Below, one piece after another: positions 1 to 11,677 of a stretch of 64,000 nucleotides of DNA. Below the pieces are notes generated by a model. That model ran no database searches and had not been told where the DNA came from. It saw only the letters and a list, made by a program, of their open reading frames with translations. Made by a program: the position numbers and the translations under genes. Every line of letters starts with the position of its first letter. Position 1 is the first letter of the stretch. This DNA is from Gymnogyps californianus (lineage: Eukaryota > Chordata > Aves > Accipitriformes > Cathartidae). The DNA is taken from assembly GCF_018139145.2 (NCBI RefSeq), contig NC_059477.1, positions 17,285,522 through 17,349,521 on the forward strand. Reading direction: 5' to 3'.

Positions 1-224
1 GAGAATAGTAAATCAGCAGAAAAATTACTAGACATTTGCTTTTTTTAATTGACAACAGGACAAAACCTGTGCACCTCGAGTGACTTTTTTAATAATTGCT
101 GTTACTGTTGTTGCTTGAAATCATAGAACCTGTGTACCTTCCAGGATGATTATACTACAAAACCCTGATTAAAATACAGTTTGTAAATGAAGGGAAAATC
201 AGTTCCTGATGAGCTTTCCTTTAA

Positions 225-1160
225 CATTGTCGTTTAAATCCCGTATCACAGATAGCTTGGTCAAACTGGTCCTCAAGAGGTCACTTAGTCCATTTCCTGC
301 TTAAAGATAGAATCAGCTGTATCTAAACTGCTCCTGCCAGTCATTTGTCTAAACTTTGTTCTTAAAAACCTCTGGTGATGCAGATCCACCACCTCCTTAC
401 GCATACCGTATAGCTAGGTACTCCTCATGTCTAAATTAGGTCTTCGTTATGGTAATTTAAGTTGCTCTCCACAACCACCAGACAGGACTAGCAACAATTG
501 CCTTATTTCCTTTCAGCAACTTTCTTCTATATGCGAAGATTATTCTTTCTCTCTTTCTTTCTTTCTTTCCTCTAATCTGTATTCTTTCCAGCTAGCCCAT
601 GTCACTTTGCAGTGTTGGGCTCAAAACTGAATAAGATACTCCAGCCGGCCTTTACTAGCGCTGAACTGAATGGGTTGGCTTTATATACCATGTCTCCAAC
701 ACTTCTTTTTTTAAATACATCCCCCTATTGTGACGGCTGTTCTATTTACTTCTCTTGCTGTGGCCTCGTATCGTTGATTCCTGGAAAGCACATGATCCTC
801 AGAGTGGCTACACCTTTTCTGAAGAACTGCTCCTCATCCAGTCTTTTTTCCCCCCATGGATTTGTGCAGCTGATTATGCCTACTGAAGTGCTGTGCCTTG
901 CAGTTCTCATTATTAAATTACATGCTATTTTTAAGGTCACTTCCTATATTTGCCCACGTCACTTTGCATTCTAGTCCTGTCCTCCATTGTGCCAACAATC
1001 CCTTCCTCCCCGCTGTTACCTGCAAATGCAATATTTATATGGTCTAGTTCAGTATCCATGTCAATAATGAAAACATCAATTACTAATGACTGCAGGATGG
1101 TCCTCTACAGACCCTCTCTACAAATTCTTCCAACCTAAAAGTGACCCACTGGTAACTACA
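225..1160 (-). mobile_element. Ancient, decayed CR1-like LINE fragment
   Basis: The plus strand reads like a reverse-complemented CR1/L3-clade 3' region, heavily mutated. Landmarks in the expected order: a 'gtcacttagtccatttcctg' segment near 280, 'gatgcagatccaccacctcc' near 376, 'aagatactccagccggcc' near 632, and a block near 1040-1110 resembling the CR1 segment that reads 'catcaatgaagatatt' in younger copies. Reading frames are broken, so it is non-functional. The order and spacing match the younger CR1 at the right of this window. Boundaries are approximate. Confidence 0.65.
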
Positions 1161-4038
1161 GGTCACTGTGGTGTTTCATCAAGGCAATCTCTCCCCTCAT
1201 TTGTTTCTGAAAGTGATGCTTACAACAGTAGTTTCAACACTGTCAACTAAATTTGTATCTGAGTTCCTAAAAGATCTGGCCAGTCTGTTTTACAGTAAGT
1301 GCTATAAAATTAACAACTGCTTCAGCCACAGTTCTGAACTAGATAACAGTATAGTGCACCCTCTGCACAGGGAAAATTAATCCAAATTAATGCAAGCAGG
1401 CTAGGACTCGTTTATCACGAGCAGTTACTGGCTCAAAGTAAGGCATCAATTAAAAGTTACAGCATAGTTCCTGGCTAGCTTAATGGTATGCATGCTCCTA
1501 TCCTAGTGGCAGCTGGATATCCTTGCTCCTGCCTACTTAGCTCTGAACTCAGAAAACATGCTCAAAGTATTTTTCATGATGTTTGTATTACCTGTTTTGA
1601 AAATGTTCCACATCTATGCAAATTCTAGTTACACCAGCTCCAGGAAGTCTCCACACATCAGTTTTATATGAAATAGTCAACTCATTTTAAATAAAGTGTT
1701 TAATGTAGCTTAGCTGATTCTCTTATATTTGCACTTCGTTAATTTAAATTAAAATTAGGTGTCCCAAGTCTGTAAAAGTAAAGATCAAATCAAAGAAGAG
1801 TAACTGATACACACAGACAAATCAGTCTGATGGAAGCATTCAGTGTGCTAGGACCTTGCCATACATACTGTTTATCACAAACTAAATATGACAGGCTGGC
1901 AGTGGTGAGCAACACCAGTTCGAGTGTAAAAAGAAATATATATATATATACATGGCGTATTTTAATCAGTTTTATCACAGAGCCTGAAGGGCCTTTGTAC
2001 AGTTACACAAATGGATATTTGAAAAGCAGATTTGTCCTTAAGTCTAAGGACACATTACTTTGCGTTTTTTCCAAATTTTTGCACAGCAATGCTTAAAGAA
2101 TTGTTTAAAAACCTGGTCTGGCTCAGGCTCTTCTATTGTTTCCAGATAAAACTTTGACATAATGAGGGTCAGTTCTCTAACTCCAGTAGCTGAGTGAAAA
2201 GTGTTTGAACCATTTCTACAACTCTAGAGTAGATAGACAGCCATGATTTTTTTTTTTTCATTTTGACAGTAATGCTAATGACAACTGGTGAAAGATTTAT
2301 ACGACCTTTTGACCAACACACAGACATTTAAGAGCGTGTACGACAGCACTGTGGACACTGCTTACACAAGTGCCTAACCTGCAAATCTGCAGGCATGAAA
2401 ACTTACTCCCGTGAGTAGATATGTTGATTTGTGTTGCATAACCCTGTCTTAATTATGCCACTGAGATTACTTGCATGAGAAATTCACTGTGTGGGGGTTG
2501 GTAAAAAACCTTGGTTTACAGCTTGCAAGAGGTCGATACTAGCACAGGGGGAAAAAAAAAAAACCTTGAGACATTTTCAGTTAGTGGATCTGTCATCTAC
2601 TCTCAACTGAAAAGAAAGTGATTTAAATATTCTCACAATTCAAAACATTCAGGAGTTACACAATCTTCCACTATTGCTTTTTTTTTAATAAAAGCATGTT
2701 AAATAACAGTGCACTCTAGCTCTACTTAACACTTAAATATTTTACTGAAATGCCTTTCTAAATTTGTTTCATCCCTACTCCTTAAGCAGTTTCACTGACT
2801 ACTGGCAAATAAGGTAAAAGCCACTCTGCACACGTAAAGATGGCAGAATCAGGCTGTTACTACAAATGGACAGAAATACAAAAATACCAGACTTGTGATT
2901 GCTGTGCTAAATTATACCACTCCTTCCTGCTCTGACCTAGACTATACTCTTCTGATAAGAAAGAGGGAGGGAAGAAAGAAAATGGAAGAAAATGCTTAGC
3001 AGAAATAATTCTAGATAAATCGAGGCTATCACTAGATAAACATATCTTTAAATCACTGTGAGCCACTGATTTACGTTCAGCAACTAACAATGAAGGAATT
3101 GAGTTAGAAGGAACCACAGGACTACGTTCAGAGCTGGACAATACTAAAAAGTAGTATTTCAATATTCACTTGAGAGCTACTTCAAACATATTCTTACAGG
3201 AGTTGTGAACGCTTCATTGTATTTTTGTAACTGCAACTGCAACCTTCTGTATAGGGAAGGAAGTGTTAGAAATAATCGTGTGGGTTTGTGTTCTCAGAAC
3301 CATTCTGCAAACTTCAGCTTTCTTTTCTTGTAGCACGCATTTATTGCACTCGGTGGTGAGAAAGTGCTGGGCAGGGAGAGACAATAAAAAGTATAATGTA
3401 ACTATCAGAAGATACATTATCAAGTAGAGTTTGGGTGATGTTTTTTAAATTTTGCTTATTCAGCTTCAGCACAGGCATTTTTGCACATATTCCTAATATA
3501 CTGTCTCTTACATACCTTAATCAACTTCTCCTTCTATAGGGAACTATTTAGTGTTCACAGTTGGGGTTTTCACTGCAGAGGTGAAAACAAGCAAAACTGA
3601 CATCTTTTTTTCTCAGTGAGACTCAATATTTAGCAATATGAAGACGTTTGCCCAAGAAATTAGCAGAATAAACACAAAACTGGGGGACTGCCATTGATCT
3701 GAAAAGTCAACAGCTTGACTGTAAAAAAAAAAAAGTACACGTGAAGACTTGGGCGCACGTTTGTGCTACTGTATAAGGGCCTGATATTTGACTGCATTCA
3801 GAATATTCTTCCTCCTACTGATTTCAAAAAAGCAACAGAACTAACACCTGGCTTTGACAAAGGAGAGATGGAAACTTACTACATTTGAGAGACAAAGGAA
3901 TGGATTGACTTATTCATATCCTGGTGTGTCTGACAAAATGCTTTGTGTGAACAATGCCTACTCTGAAGGGAGGGAGGAAAAATCCAGCAGAGTTCGTTTG
4001 AATCACCTATTTAAACCGTTTAAGCAAACTTGGATGAA

Positions 4039-4070
4039 TTTTTTTTTCTTTTTTTTTTTTCCCCCTCCCT
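4039..4070. repeat. Polypyrimidine tract (T-rich then C-rich)
   Basis: T runs broken by one C, followed by CCCCCTCCC; lies inside UBE2E3 intron 3, where it reads as polypurine on the transcribed strand. Confidence 0.95.
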
Positions 4071-5581
4071 GGGGAGCACTATGGAGTAATCACATGAACC
4101 TGCTTCACTTACTGACTGGAGTAGTCACCTCCATGGCAGAACTGGAGCAAACCACAGCTGTGCAGTAACATCTTCAACAGGCACAACTGTTTGCAGAGTA
4201 AACATTTGCCTATAACCTTACTGTAGATAGAGTATGTTAACAAAAGGAAGGCTTCTACCAGCTTAGCTGCGGCACCTTCCTCGCTAACATAAGGCTGTGT
4301 TAGCTCAAATCCAGCGCTACCTCTGCATGTGGAAGAGCCTGCACCACCAGCACAATTGTTCATTGCTCCTCATTGTTTCAGACAGCTCAATTGAAAGAGC
4401 TTAAATTGCTGGTCTGAAGAGTACCTTCACAATATTGCTTTAAATACATACTGCAATGCTTCCCCACTGATGGGGTAATAACCACAGTGAGACAGTTACA
4501 AACATCTGGATTCATGGGTCCATAACTAAACCAGTAATAGCATTCGTCTGCCAGGGGTTTGCAGGCATTTTTCTTTGTGTCAAACTCCAGACCGTGGGGT
4601 TGGGTTGGCAACACTCTGCAGTGTAGAATTAGCCCAAGATGTGGCAGTAATGAAAGGGACAAATGCAGTCCTTAGGAAGCAGAAGAATCCTCTATTAAAA
4701 CAAAACCCCTACATGTCTTGCTCCCATTGTGCTCACTACACATACTTTGGAATGTTATTTTAAAATAAGTAATATTAAAATGAACTACTCATAAATTATC
4801 AACCTACTTGCAAGCCTAAGAGAGGCTACAAACAGCAAAATCTTCAACTGCTACCTTTTGTAGTATTGCTCAAGAAATCACATTAGTATATATTAGCATA
4901 CAAGGCCTGAAAATAAATAGTAATCGAGATAGTAATCCCTATTAAGGAAAATCTTTTCAACAGACCGATCAGGTCAGGCACTCACTAGCTGGAGGATGAG
5001 ACAGAGCAGGGAGCCTTTGCGATGATCCAAGCAGCTCTCCCTTGGTAAGAATTCCCATTTCCCAGCAGCTACGAAGGAGGAAAGTTGTCTCTCTGACCAG
5101 TGCTCTAAGGCACGCATTTTGTCTGGCCTTTCTTCTTTTTTTTTTGTTTTTAACCACTTGCTTTCAGATGTCTGATCTTTAATTTAACAAAGAGAAGAGA
5201 TTAAAGTGAACTGACAGAACAGACTACAAAATGCTTAAATTCTCCCACTTGCATGGGAAAGATGCACTACCTTAACTCACCTGTTTTTAAACCACATGAA
5301 TTAAGCTCTGAGTGGGTACACTGATTTTGGTGTTTGCTTTCATTTCCTACAAAGTTTATACGAAACTGGATTTGTTGTAAAATGGGTTGTAAACTACAAA
5401 CTAAGCTGGCATGGGTGTTACTAAATTTACTTAATACTGGGTTGAACTTCAAAAACTTTCCCATGAAGATGAACAATGATTAATTTTGGGATGGAAATGA
5501 GGAGTGAGGAAAGAAGACAGGGGGTACATATTTTTGCTATTGTGGATCAGCAGGGCAGCCAGGAACAGCTAAAGGAAGCTG

Positions 5582-5750
5582 CTATAAATCACGGTACCCC
5601 TGGGAGCGGCCTCGCTCGTGCCAGCCCTAAAATCCAGGAAGTAAAATGAGCGTCGGAGCCGGCTGTGCCCTGCTCCACCTGAGCTGCAGCCTCCAAGTTC
5701 AGCAGGTCCAAACAGCAGCCTCAGATATAACCTTAACTACAGAGCGGTGA
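5582..5750 (+). other. Isolated GC-rich, CpG-containing patch with TATAAA and a 34-codon frame
   Basis: A TATAAA at 5583-5588 is followed by CpG-bearing, GC-rich sequence that stands out from the surrounding AT-rich intron. An ATG at 5646 opens a 34-codon frame (beginning MSVGAGCALLHL) ending with TGA at 5748-5750. The frame matches no protein I know. The patch may be an intronic promoter or enhancer, a fragment of an unrecognised repeat, or chance. Confidence 0.3.
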
Positions 5751-8086
5751 CCTCTGATCTAAACAGTTTTATGCCATGAACTGAAAATAGTTATTCCAGA
5801 TATGTCAAACCTATTTAAGAGCATCTCTGCAGCCCAGATTTACCATGCATTACGTGCAAGATCTCTGCAGCATTTTCCTGAGAATGTATAACGGTGGGGT
5901 TTGGCACACTTCCATACCTTGAAGTATGTATAAGCGCTTGGCCATGGTTTGAAATTGAGCTGCCTAGGAGCAATAGGGCCAAGACCTTTTTAGCTTTGCT
6001 TTATGCTATTAAAAGCACAAAAGAAATTAAATACAGCGCACTGCACCAAGTAGCACAGCTTTGAGTTAAGCCAGCAAAAGCACGAAAAAACAGGATCAGA
6101 TACCTGTGTCCTCGGTTTACCTATCTGTCCTAGTGCTACAGTGTATGTGGGACAGTAACTGACTCATTTCAGGCTCTTCTGTTGGACAGGAGAAAACATG
6201 AGGAGAAAGCAGTACTTAATTTCCCTCCAACATCTTTAGTGTCTTAAGACCAAATCTAATTTTATTGCTTTCAATGTTCTATCTTTCTTGGAAATCACAC
6301 CAAAATCACAAGAATTTAGAGTAATACTGTATGTTAAAGATTAAAACGGTCAGCATAAAGTTATTAAGTTTTATACTTGGTACCCCCAAGATGCAGTTCG
6401 TATTCACTGTTCACAAACATGACAACGTGATGCATGACAACACGATTTTTCTAACAGTTCATTGTCCAATTAACAGAATCAGAAATCAATCCCTACTGTT
6501 GAGACAAGCAAGCAAAAAACTGCTATTTAGACATTTTTACTGTGCCTGTCATTCTGCTAACCCAGTGCCTAAAATAGAAGTTAATGCGCAGCCCAGACCT
6601 GCTCAGCACACCCAGGAACGGTGCTCTCTTGGGGCTCTGCATTTTTATAAAACAGATGTTATAGCAGTAGATGTGACTGTGGGAAATTTAACTGCTGAGG
6701 AAACCTACACCTCTTTTGCATGAGAATCACAGTGCAACCAGTCAGTGTCATTTTAAAGTAGCTAAATCAGCCTCAGATCACTCCAATGGAGCGACTCCAT
6801 GTGCAGTTACACTGGCAGGTGAGAAGTGGCAGCATCCATCAGTGTTTAACACGATATGGGAGAGTTCAACATACTCTTCAGTATTTGTACTGTATCCTAT
6901 TAAAGTAACATTTAACGTTTCATATGTGCCATTACCATATTTAAAAAATTGCTAATTTTTTATCACTTATGTAACTGAGTAACCAGAAGGACTATCAACG
7001 TCCAAGACCATCGGCTGGAAGTTGTGTTCTTGTGAAGTCTGCAACATGTGGACTGCAAATGATAAGGGTGTGCTCTAGAACTGGAGGAGAAACAACTTTG
7101 CATGAAGAAATCTCTTTCGAAGAACTTATGACACAAGGGTTTTTATTTTTAAAGCACATGTGAATATGCCCAAATTACACAGGCTTTTAAATGTTTTTTT
7201 ACAAATTCTTTTTCTTTTACAAGAACTGTAACAAGTAGCATTCTGCTGCTTGTTGCATGATGAGCAATGAAGAGGTGTCATATGCCTGCTGTGTCAGTCT
7301 GTTGCCTAATCTGTGCTGCTACACCCTATAAGAAAGCACGTTACAAGCTTCAACTGCTCTGCACATAACACACAGCTGCATTTACCTCCTGATACCATAA
7401 AGGCTCCTTCTAACAAGTCAATTCCAATGTAACGGTAATCCTTCGGGCACTGAAACTCTGTTCAAACTGTTCATCCTGAAAACCCAGAATTTCTGTTACA
7501 GAAGCCAATATCTCTTGTAAATATTTTTTTATTTTGCAAAAGGTAAAAATGCACTCATCATACAGTTGCTATTGAGTAAAAGGGTTAAATTCCTCTTAAA
7601 AAATACTTATGAGAACAGAAGCACTGGCTTCCTTGCTGGCAAAAAAATAATCATTTCCCCTACGCTATGTAGGAGAGAAACTTGAATAATTTTAGACACA
7701 CTGGGGGGTTTTCATCATTCTCAACAGCATTCCTGGGCATCTGGTAGTACCAGCTCACAAGAAAAACTCTCTGCAATACTCTTGTGCTAATACAAGAGGA
7801 ACATGCTTTCCCAAGGAGCTAAATATCAGATGGTATGGGAGAGTGTGAGGGGGGAGGCTTCTCTTTCTAAAAGCCAAGCTGTAACTTCCTGTACCCGAAA
7901 CTGCTACAATTATCTTTTTAGCAACTATAAGGCAAAGTGTTGGTGTTCTATTTCATTTACATACTTTCTCTCCTACCACGCCCCCTTTGAGGGTCCAAGT
8001 ATGAAGTGCATGACCAATACAGAACTAGATCCCAGTAATTTATTAAAAGTTATTTAAAACAGTTATTTAAAAACAAAACAAAACAA

Positions 8087-8097
8087 CCCCCCCCCCC
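8087..8097. repeat. C11 homopolymer
   Basis: Eleven C preceded by AAAAC units and followed by AAAACCCC; in UBE2E3 intron 3. Confidence 0.95.
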
Positions 8098-9257
8098 AAA
8101 ACCCCAAACCCAACAGACATTTGCTCTCTCGACAGAGCTTGCCTCTATTGAAGAGGGAGAGCCACTGACTCTGCATGCAAATACATCAGACTGCCATAGG
8201 CAATCTACAGCACAGTCCTCAGGGTAAGACACCTTTACCACAAATTCAACAAAACACAGTTCTGGTTAGTCCCTGCTCTCACAGACTAGTCAGATAGAAC
8301 AACTCACATTTTACTGAATTTGCAAGACCTGCACCAAACCTTTCCAACTATTCAAAAAGCGAAACAATTCCAACATAAAATCAGAAAGCACTTCCAGCAT
8401 TTTTTAAATGGCTCGCTGTTACACATGAGCTATTAATCTGAAGATACCTTGCAGTCGGAAATCTTACTGAGATGCATCAAATGAAAGCAACATTATTCAA
8501 ACATAGCTTTACTGCAAATCTGAACACTGGATGCTCACAGCTAATGAGAATTTTTATGCATCCTTTAAACAAAAGTAAAACATGCAAAAGATTTAAAGAA
8601 ATTAGCTGGCTATGCTACTATTTAACTTTCCTACAGATCAAGTGCTCCAGTTACCGTCACTTTAGCTAAGACTAAATCACTCAATCTTCCAAGCTTACAA
8701 TTTCATTTTCTAAAACCTAACAAAGTACCTCCCGAGTTGGGAACTTCCTTAAAAATATTCTCTGTCAAGAGACTACAACTTTGACCAACAGACACATAAA
8801 TTTAAAGGACAGTTTAAATCAGTTTATCTAACTGTTAAGCAACATACTAAGAGAAAGCATATAAAAATCACATATGGTTCTTTACGTTTACTTCAGAATG
8901 AAGTGATAACTCTATAAACCTGGCACTCAAAAAGCCAGTTCAAACTACATGCAGACATTAAGTTCAAAGCTTCAGTGTATTCTGAAGTTCATATAATTAA
9001 TGTTTCACAAAGGCAGTGACCAGCTACGAAAAACAAACTAAACACACTTTACCACGTACATCAATCACTAATGACTATGCCTCCAACATGCAGACAAAAT
9101 AGCAAACCTGAATATCAAACATTCCCTATGCTTGTTCAATCTGCTGTATGCAATTTTTGTCTAACAGTCACCGGTCGTAAACACTAAGTTTCCCATTTGT
9201 TAGCCTGAGTACATTAATCTCCTATCACCGTTCACAATTTAAGAAGCCGCTACATAC

Positions 9258-9308
9258 CTGCAGTTAGGAGGAGGATCAAGGGTTATTTCAGCTAGCTCCT
9301 TCTGGATT
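9258..9308 (-). CDS. UBE2E3: UBE2E3 exon 3: 51-bp exon opening the UBC fold
   Basis: A short in-frame exon that supplies the first helix of the UBC fold. It starts after AG at 9310-9309 (pyrimidine-rich tract ending in CCAACAG) and ends before GT at 9257-9256 (CTGCAG|GTATGT). The first base completes Arg65 left split by exon 2. Then follow sixteen codons reading IQKELAEITLDPPPNC, and the last two bases (AG) begin the next codon, expected to be Ser. Phase 2 in and phase 2 out match exon 2, so the joined frame reads SAKR-IQKELAEI, the known UBE2E3 order. The exon is far below usual ORF length cut-offs and was found by looking for the expected protein continuation. The active-site Cys exons should lie further along the minus strand, left of position 1; I searched 1-9257 by eye and did not recognise them. 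Confidence 0.95.
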
Positions 9309-11474
9309 CTGTTGGTGAAATGAGAACAGACACAAAGCATTTGAGATAGTCTATAGAATAAATCAGGGAATTACACTGCCCTCTACCACCATGCAGTTAA
9401 ATGCAAGATTGGCTTTGCCTTCAGTAATGCTAACATGGCTGCTTCCTCTTTGTTCTCAGAGGCATAACCCAAATCCCACAGCTGAGAAACTTTGCAGCTT
9501 TTTTCCTGCTCCACACTGTATGTAAATAGAACACTTACAACTGAGTTGGGTAGAAATTTCCCACAAGTATTCAGAAAAGTAACTCTTTTTCACATCCGAG
9601 CACTTTTTACCAGAGAGATTTTCTTTTCAAGCTAATATGCAAATGAGGCAGAGGGGGGGCTGCACAGGCAGATTTGACAATGACTTTAAACCAGCGCTAC
9701 AGACCTGTGGCTGAGGCTGAAGAAGTGAACCGCGCTGGCAGCAGACACGCTCTTTTCACAACATTTTACCTACTACTTTGCAGGGTGTTTAAAAAGTGGA
9801 TTTGCAGATCTGCCAGGCTGTCTCTGTTACTGGAATAATCTCTCTGGATCAACTTTGCTTCTCTCCACACCTTCTGCTGCCTTTCCTTCCCCAACCTTAT
9901 ACAGTAGCTGTATTCACATGATAAAAAGTGATATAATAACTTGAAATAATCTGTGCTTAGGTTTACTCTATTACAACCATTCCCAAGGTGTTAAGATCCA
10001 GAAGAGGAATACCAAAAACTTTTTGTCAATTTAATAGTTTATTCAGGTACATAAGAGGTGTAATTTCAAAACACGCATGGTAAATTCCTCTTAAAAATAT
10101 CAAATAAGACTTCCCTTCAGAAGAGGACCCATACAAGCAAGACTGTGAATTTCACGTGAATAGTAAGTGTTAAAATATGAGCTAACAGAAGCTGCTCTGC
10201 ACGCCCCTGCATTAGTACCAATAAGTTCAGTCAGACTACTGAACTATTTGAGATGTACAGAATTAAACTTGCAACAATGAAGTGAAATAAAGGCAAGAGG
10301 GGAAAACTCAGTCTCGAAAGCCTGCATCTCAGGCTTTTCAAAAAAGATAAGTAATAACAAATTACAAAGCCTACATAGTAGTTCCAGAACTTTTCTTTCT
10401 TTAGCCAGTCCTATTTCAAAGGGTTTCTTTAACAAGCTCAAAAGTCATCAACGCCACCCAGTCATACTCTGCAGCAATTTTAACACATTTCAAAAAGTAT
10501 TTACTGAATTTAAGTCCAATACAAAATTACTAAAGTGTTCCTAGAAGTTAGAACTACAGCATTCACGCTGAATAAGCAAAACTTGAAGCTACTATGGCTA
10601 CTCTACAGCTCTTCTTGCTATAGGGTATTTGTAAATGTTTGTAAAGAAAAGCAACCCCAGGGAAAGGACTGGAAAGTTATGTTTCATCTCCAAAGACCGC
10701 TGGAATCAAGGGATTTAGAGTTTGCTTATTTCACACAGCTGAACTTACAGAAAATTATCAGAGTCCATGTCTTGAGAGCTGGACTGCCAGTAACTTTATA
10801 TGCAAATAAAAATGCAACAGATATAACTAAACAAGGTTTCTGAAGATTTTGATATTTAAAGGTAGAGGCTACCTGTAGAATCCCATGGTTTGAATCTGCA
10901 GGTCCTAAGGGAGAAAACTCACCTAAGTTTCTCCTGAAAGAACTGCAGAATGAACCCATTACTTCAAGCTGTGTAAGCCTCTCCCGTGCACTGACATTAA
11001 AAGCTAGTCATAAGGCCCAGAGAAGCCGTTGGGGTTTTGTGTCTTCTTTAATTAAAAAGAGCATTGCTTGTCATCAGTCTACAGACCATAATAAAATACA
11101 CCAGGAGGACTCCACCCTATACCAATCAGGCATGGAAACCTAACTCTGAAAAAGATAGCCGAAGCTGACGCTCTCGCGCGCATTTTTGCAAATACGAAAC
11201 GTATTTAGGTGCTCCCCCAGCCAGCCTGTAAGTTACCAAGTTCTCAAACAACACTTCAAAAGACGTATGACAAGTCTGTGTAATTATTACCCCAATAAGA
11301 CTTGGATTAATGAAGATACTGCCTGGCAGGCCCCTGTACTACAAAAGTTGGTACTTCACTCTTTTCCACATAGCTTTACAAGAAGAACCCCTCTGCCTTG
11401 AAAAGTGCAATGCAAGTACCGTGACTCAAAATACTGTGCAAAAATACTAGGGAATGTTTTACTGTCCCCTTTAC
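9309..11474 (-). other. UBE2E3: UBE2E3 intron 2
   Basis: A 2,166-bp intron bounded by consensus splice sites on both sides. It is mostly AT-rich unique sequence. An octamer site ATGCAAAT (9637-9644) is followed by a slightly GC-richer stretch to about 9740 that could be an intronic regulatory element. A 102-codon plus-strand frame at 10535-10843 shows no recognisable protein and is taken as chance. Confidence 0.9.
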
Positions 11475-11677
11475 CTTTTAGCACTAGTAGATAGCTTAGC
11501 AGTAGTTTTGCTGGATAGTTTGGTGTTCTTCTTCTGCTGGGTGGCAGAGGGTTTTCGTTCTTCTTGCTCTTCGGGTTCAGGTGCAGGTGGATCCCTCTGA
11601 TCGGCATCTGAACTACCGCTGCTGGTACTTGGACTTTCATCGTCTGACCTCTGCCTATCGCTGGACATCGTGGGGAA
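11475..11677 (-). CDS. UBE2E3: UBE2E3 exon 2: start codon and N-terminal extension of the E2 enzyme
   Basis: Ubiquitin-conjugating enzyme E2 E3 accepts ubiquitin from E1 as a thioester and passes it to E3-bound substrates, in cytoplasm and nucleus. The exon runs from an acceptor (AG at 11679-11678, preceded by a pyrimidine tract) to a donor (GT at 11474-11473, context AAAAG|GTAA). The ATG is at 11668-11666, after nine exonic bases. It encodes residues 1-64 and two bases of codon 65. The peptide begins MSSDRQRSDDESPSTSSG and ends with a Ser/Thr/Lys-rich stretch closing in SAKR; this is the acidic, Ser-rich, disordered extension that separates the UBE2E subfamily from short E2s. From memory, human UBE2E3 is nearly identical, with Pro here in place of Ala at about residue 28. 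The close paralogues UBE2E1 and UBE2E2 differ strongly in this extension, so UBE2E3 is the firm call. The UBC catalytic core is not in this exon. Confidence 0.96.

Larger units (their letters stand above)
1..9257 (-). other. UBE2E3: UBE2E3 intron 3, partial (runs off the left edge)
   Basis: Follows the donor at 9257-9256. It is over 9.2 kb long and does not end in the window. Contents: an old CR1 copy near the left end, short AT and polypyrimidine tracts, a C11 run at 8087-8097, and a GC-rich patch at 5580-5750. The remaining UBE2E3 exons, with the catalytic Cys, were not recognised here and are expected further left. Confidence 0.85.

Noticed and set aside
6331..6723. 130-codon plus-strand frame in UBE2E3 intron 3
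   Set aside because: No recognisable domain, antisense to the gene, no splice or promoter support; plausible by chance in nine kilobases.
1..9257. Search for the UBE2E3 catalytic exons (UBC core with active-site Cys)
   Set aside because: Expected peptide words such as GDNIYEW or HCNINSQG were not recognised on the minus strand; the exons are taken to lie beyond the left edge.
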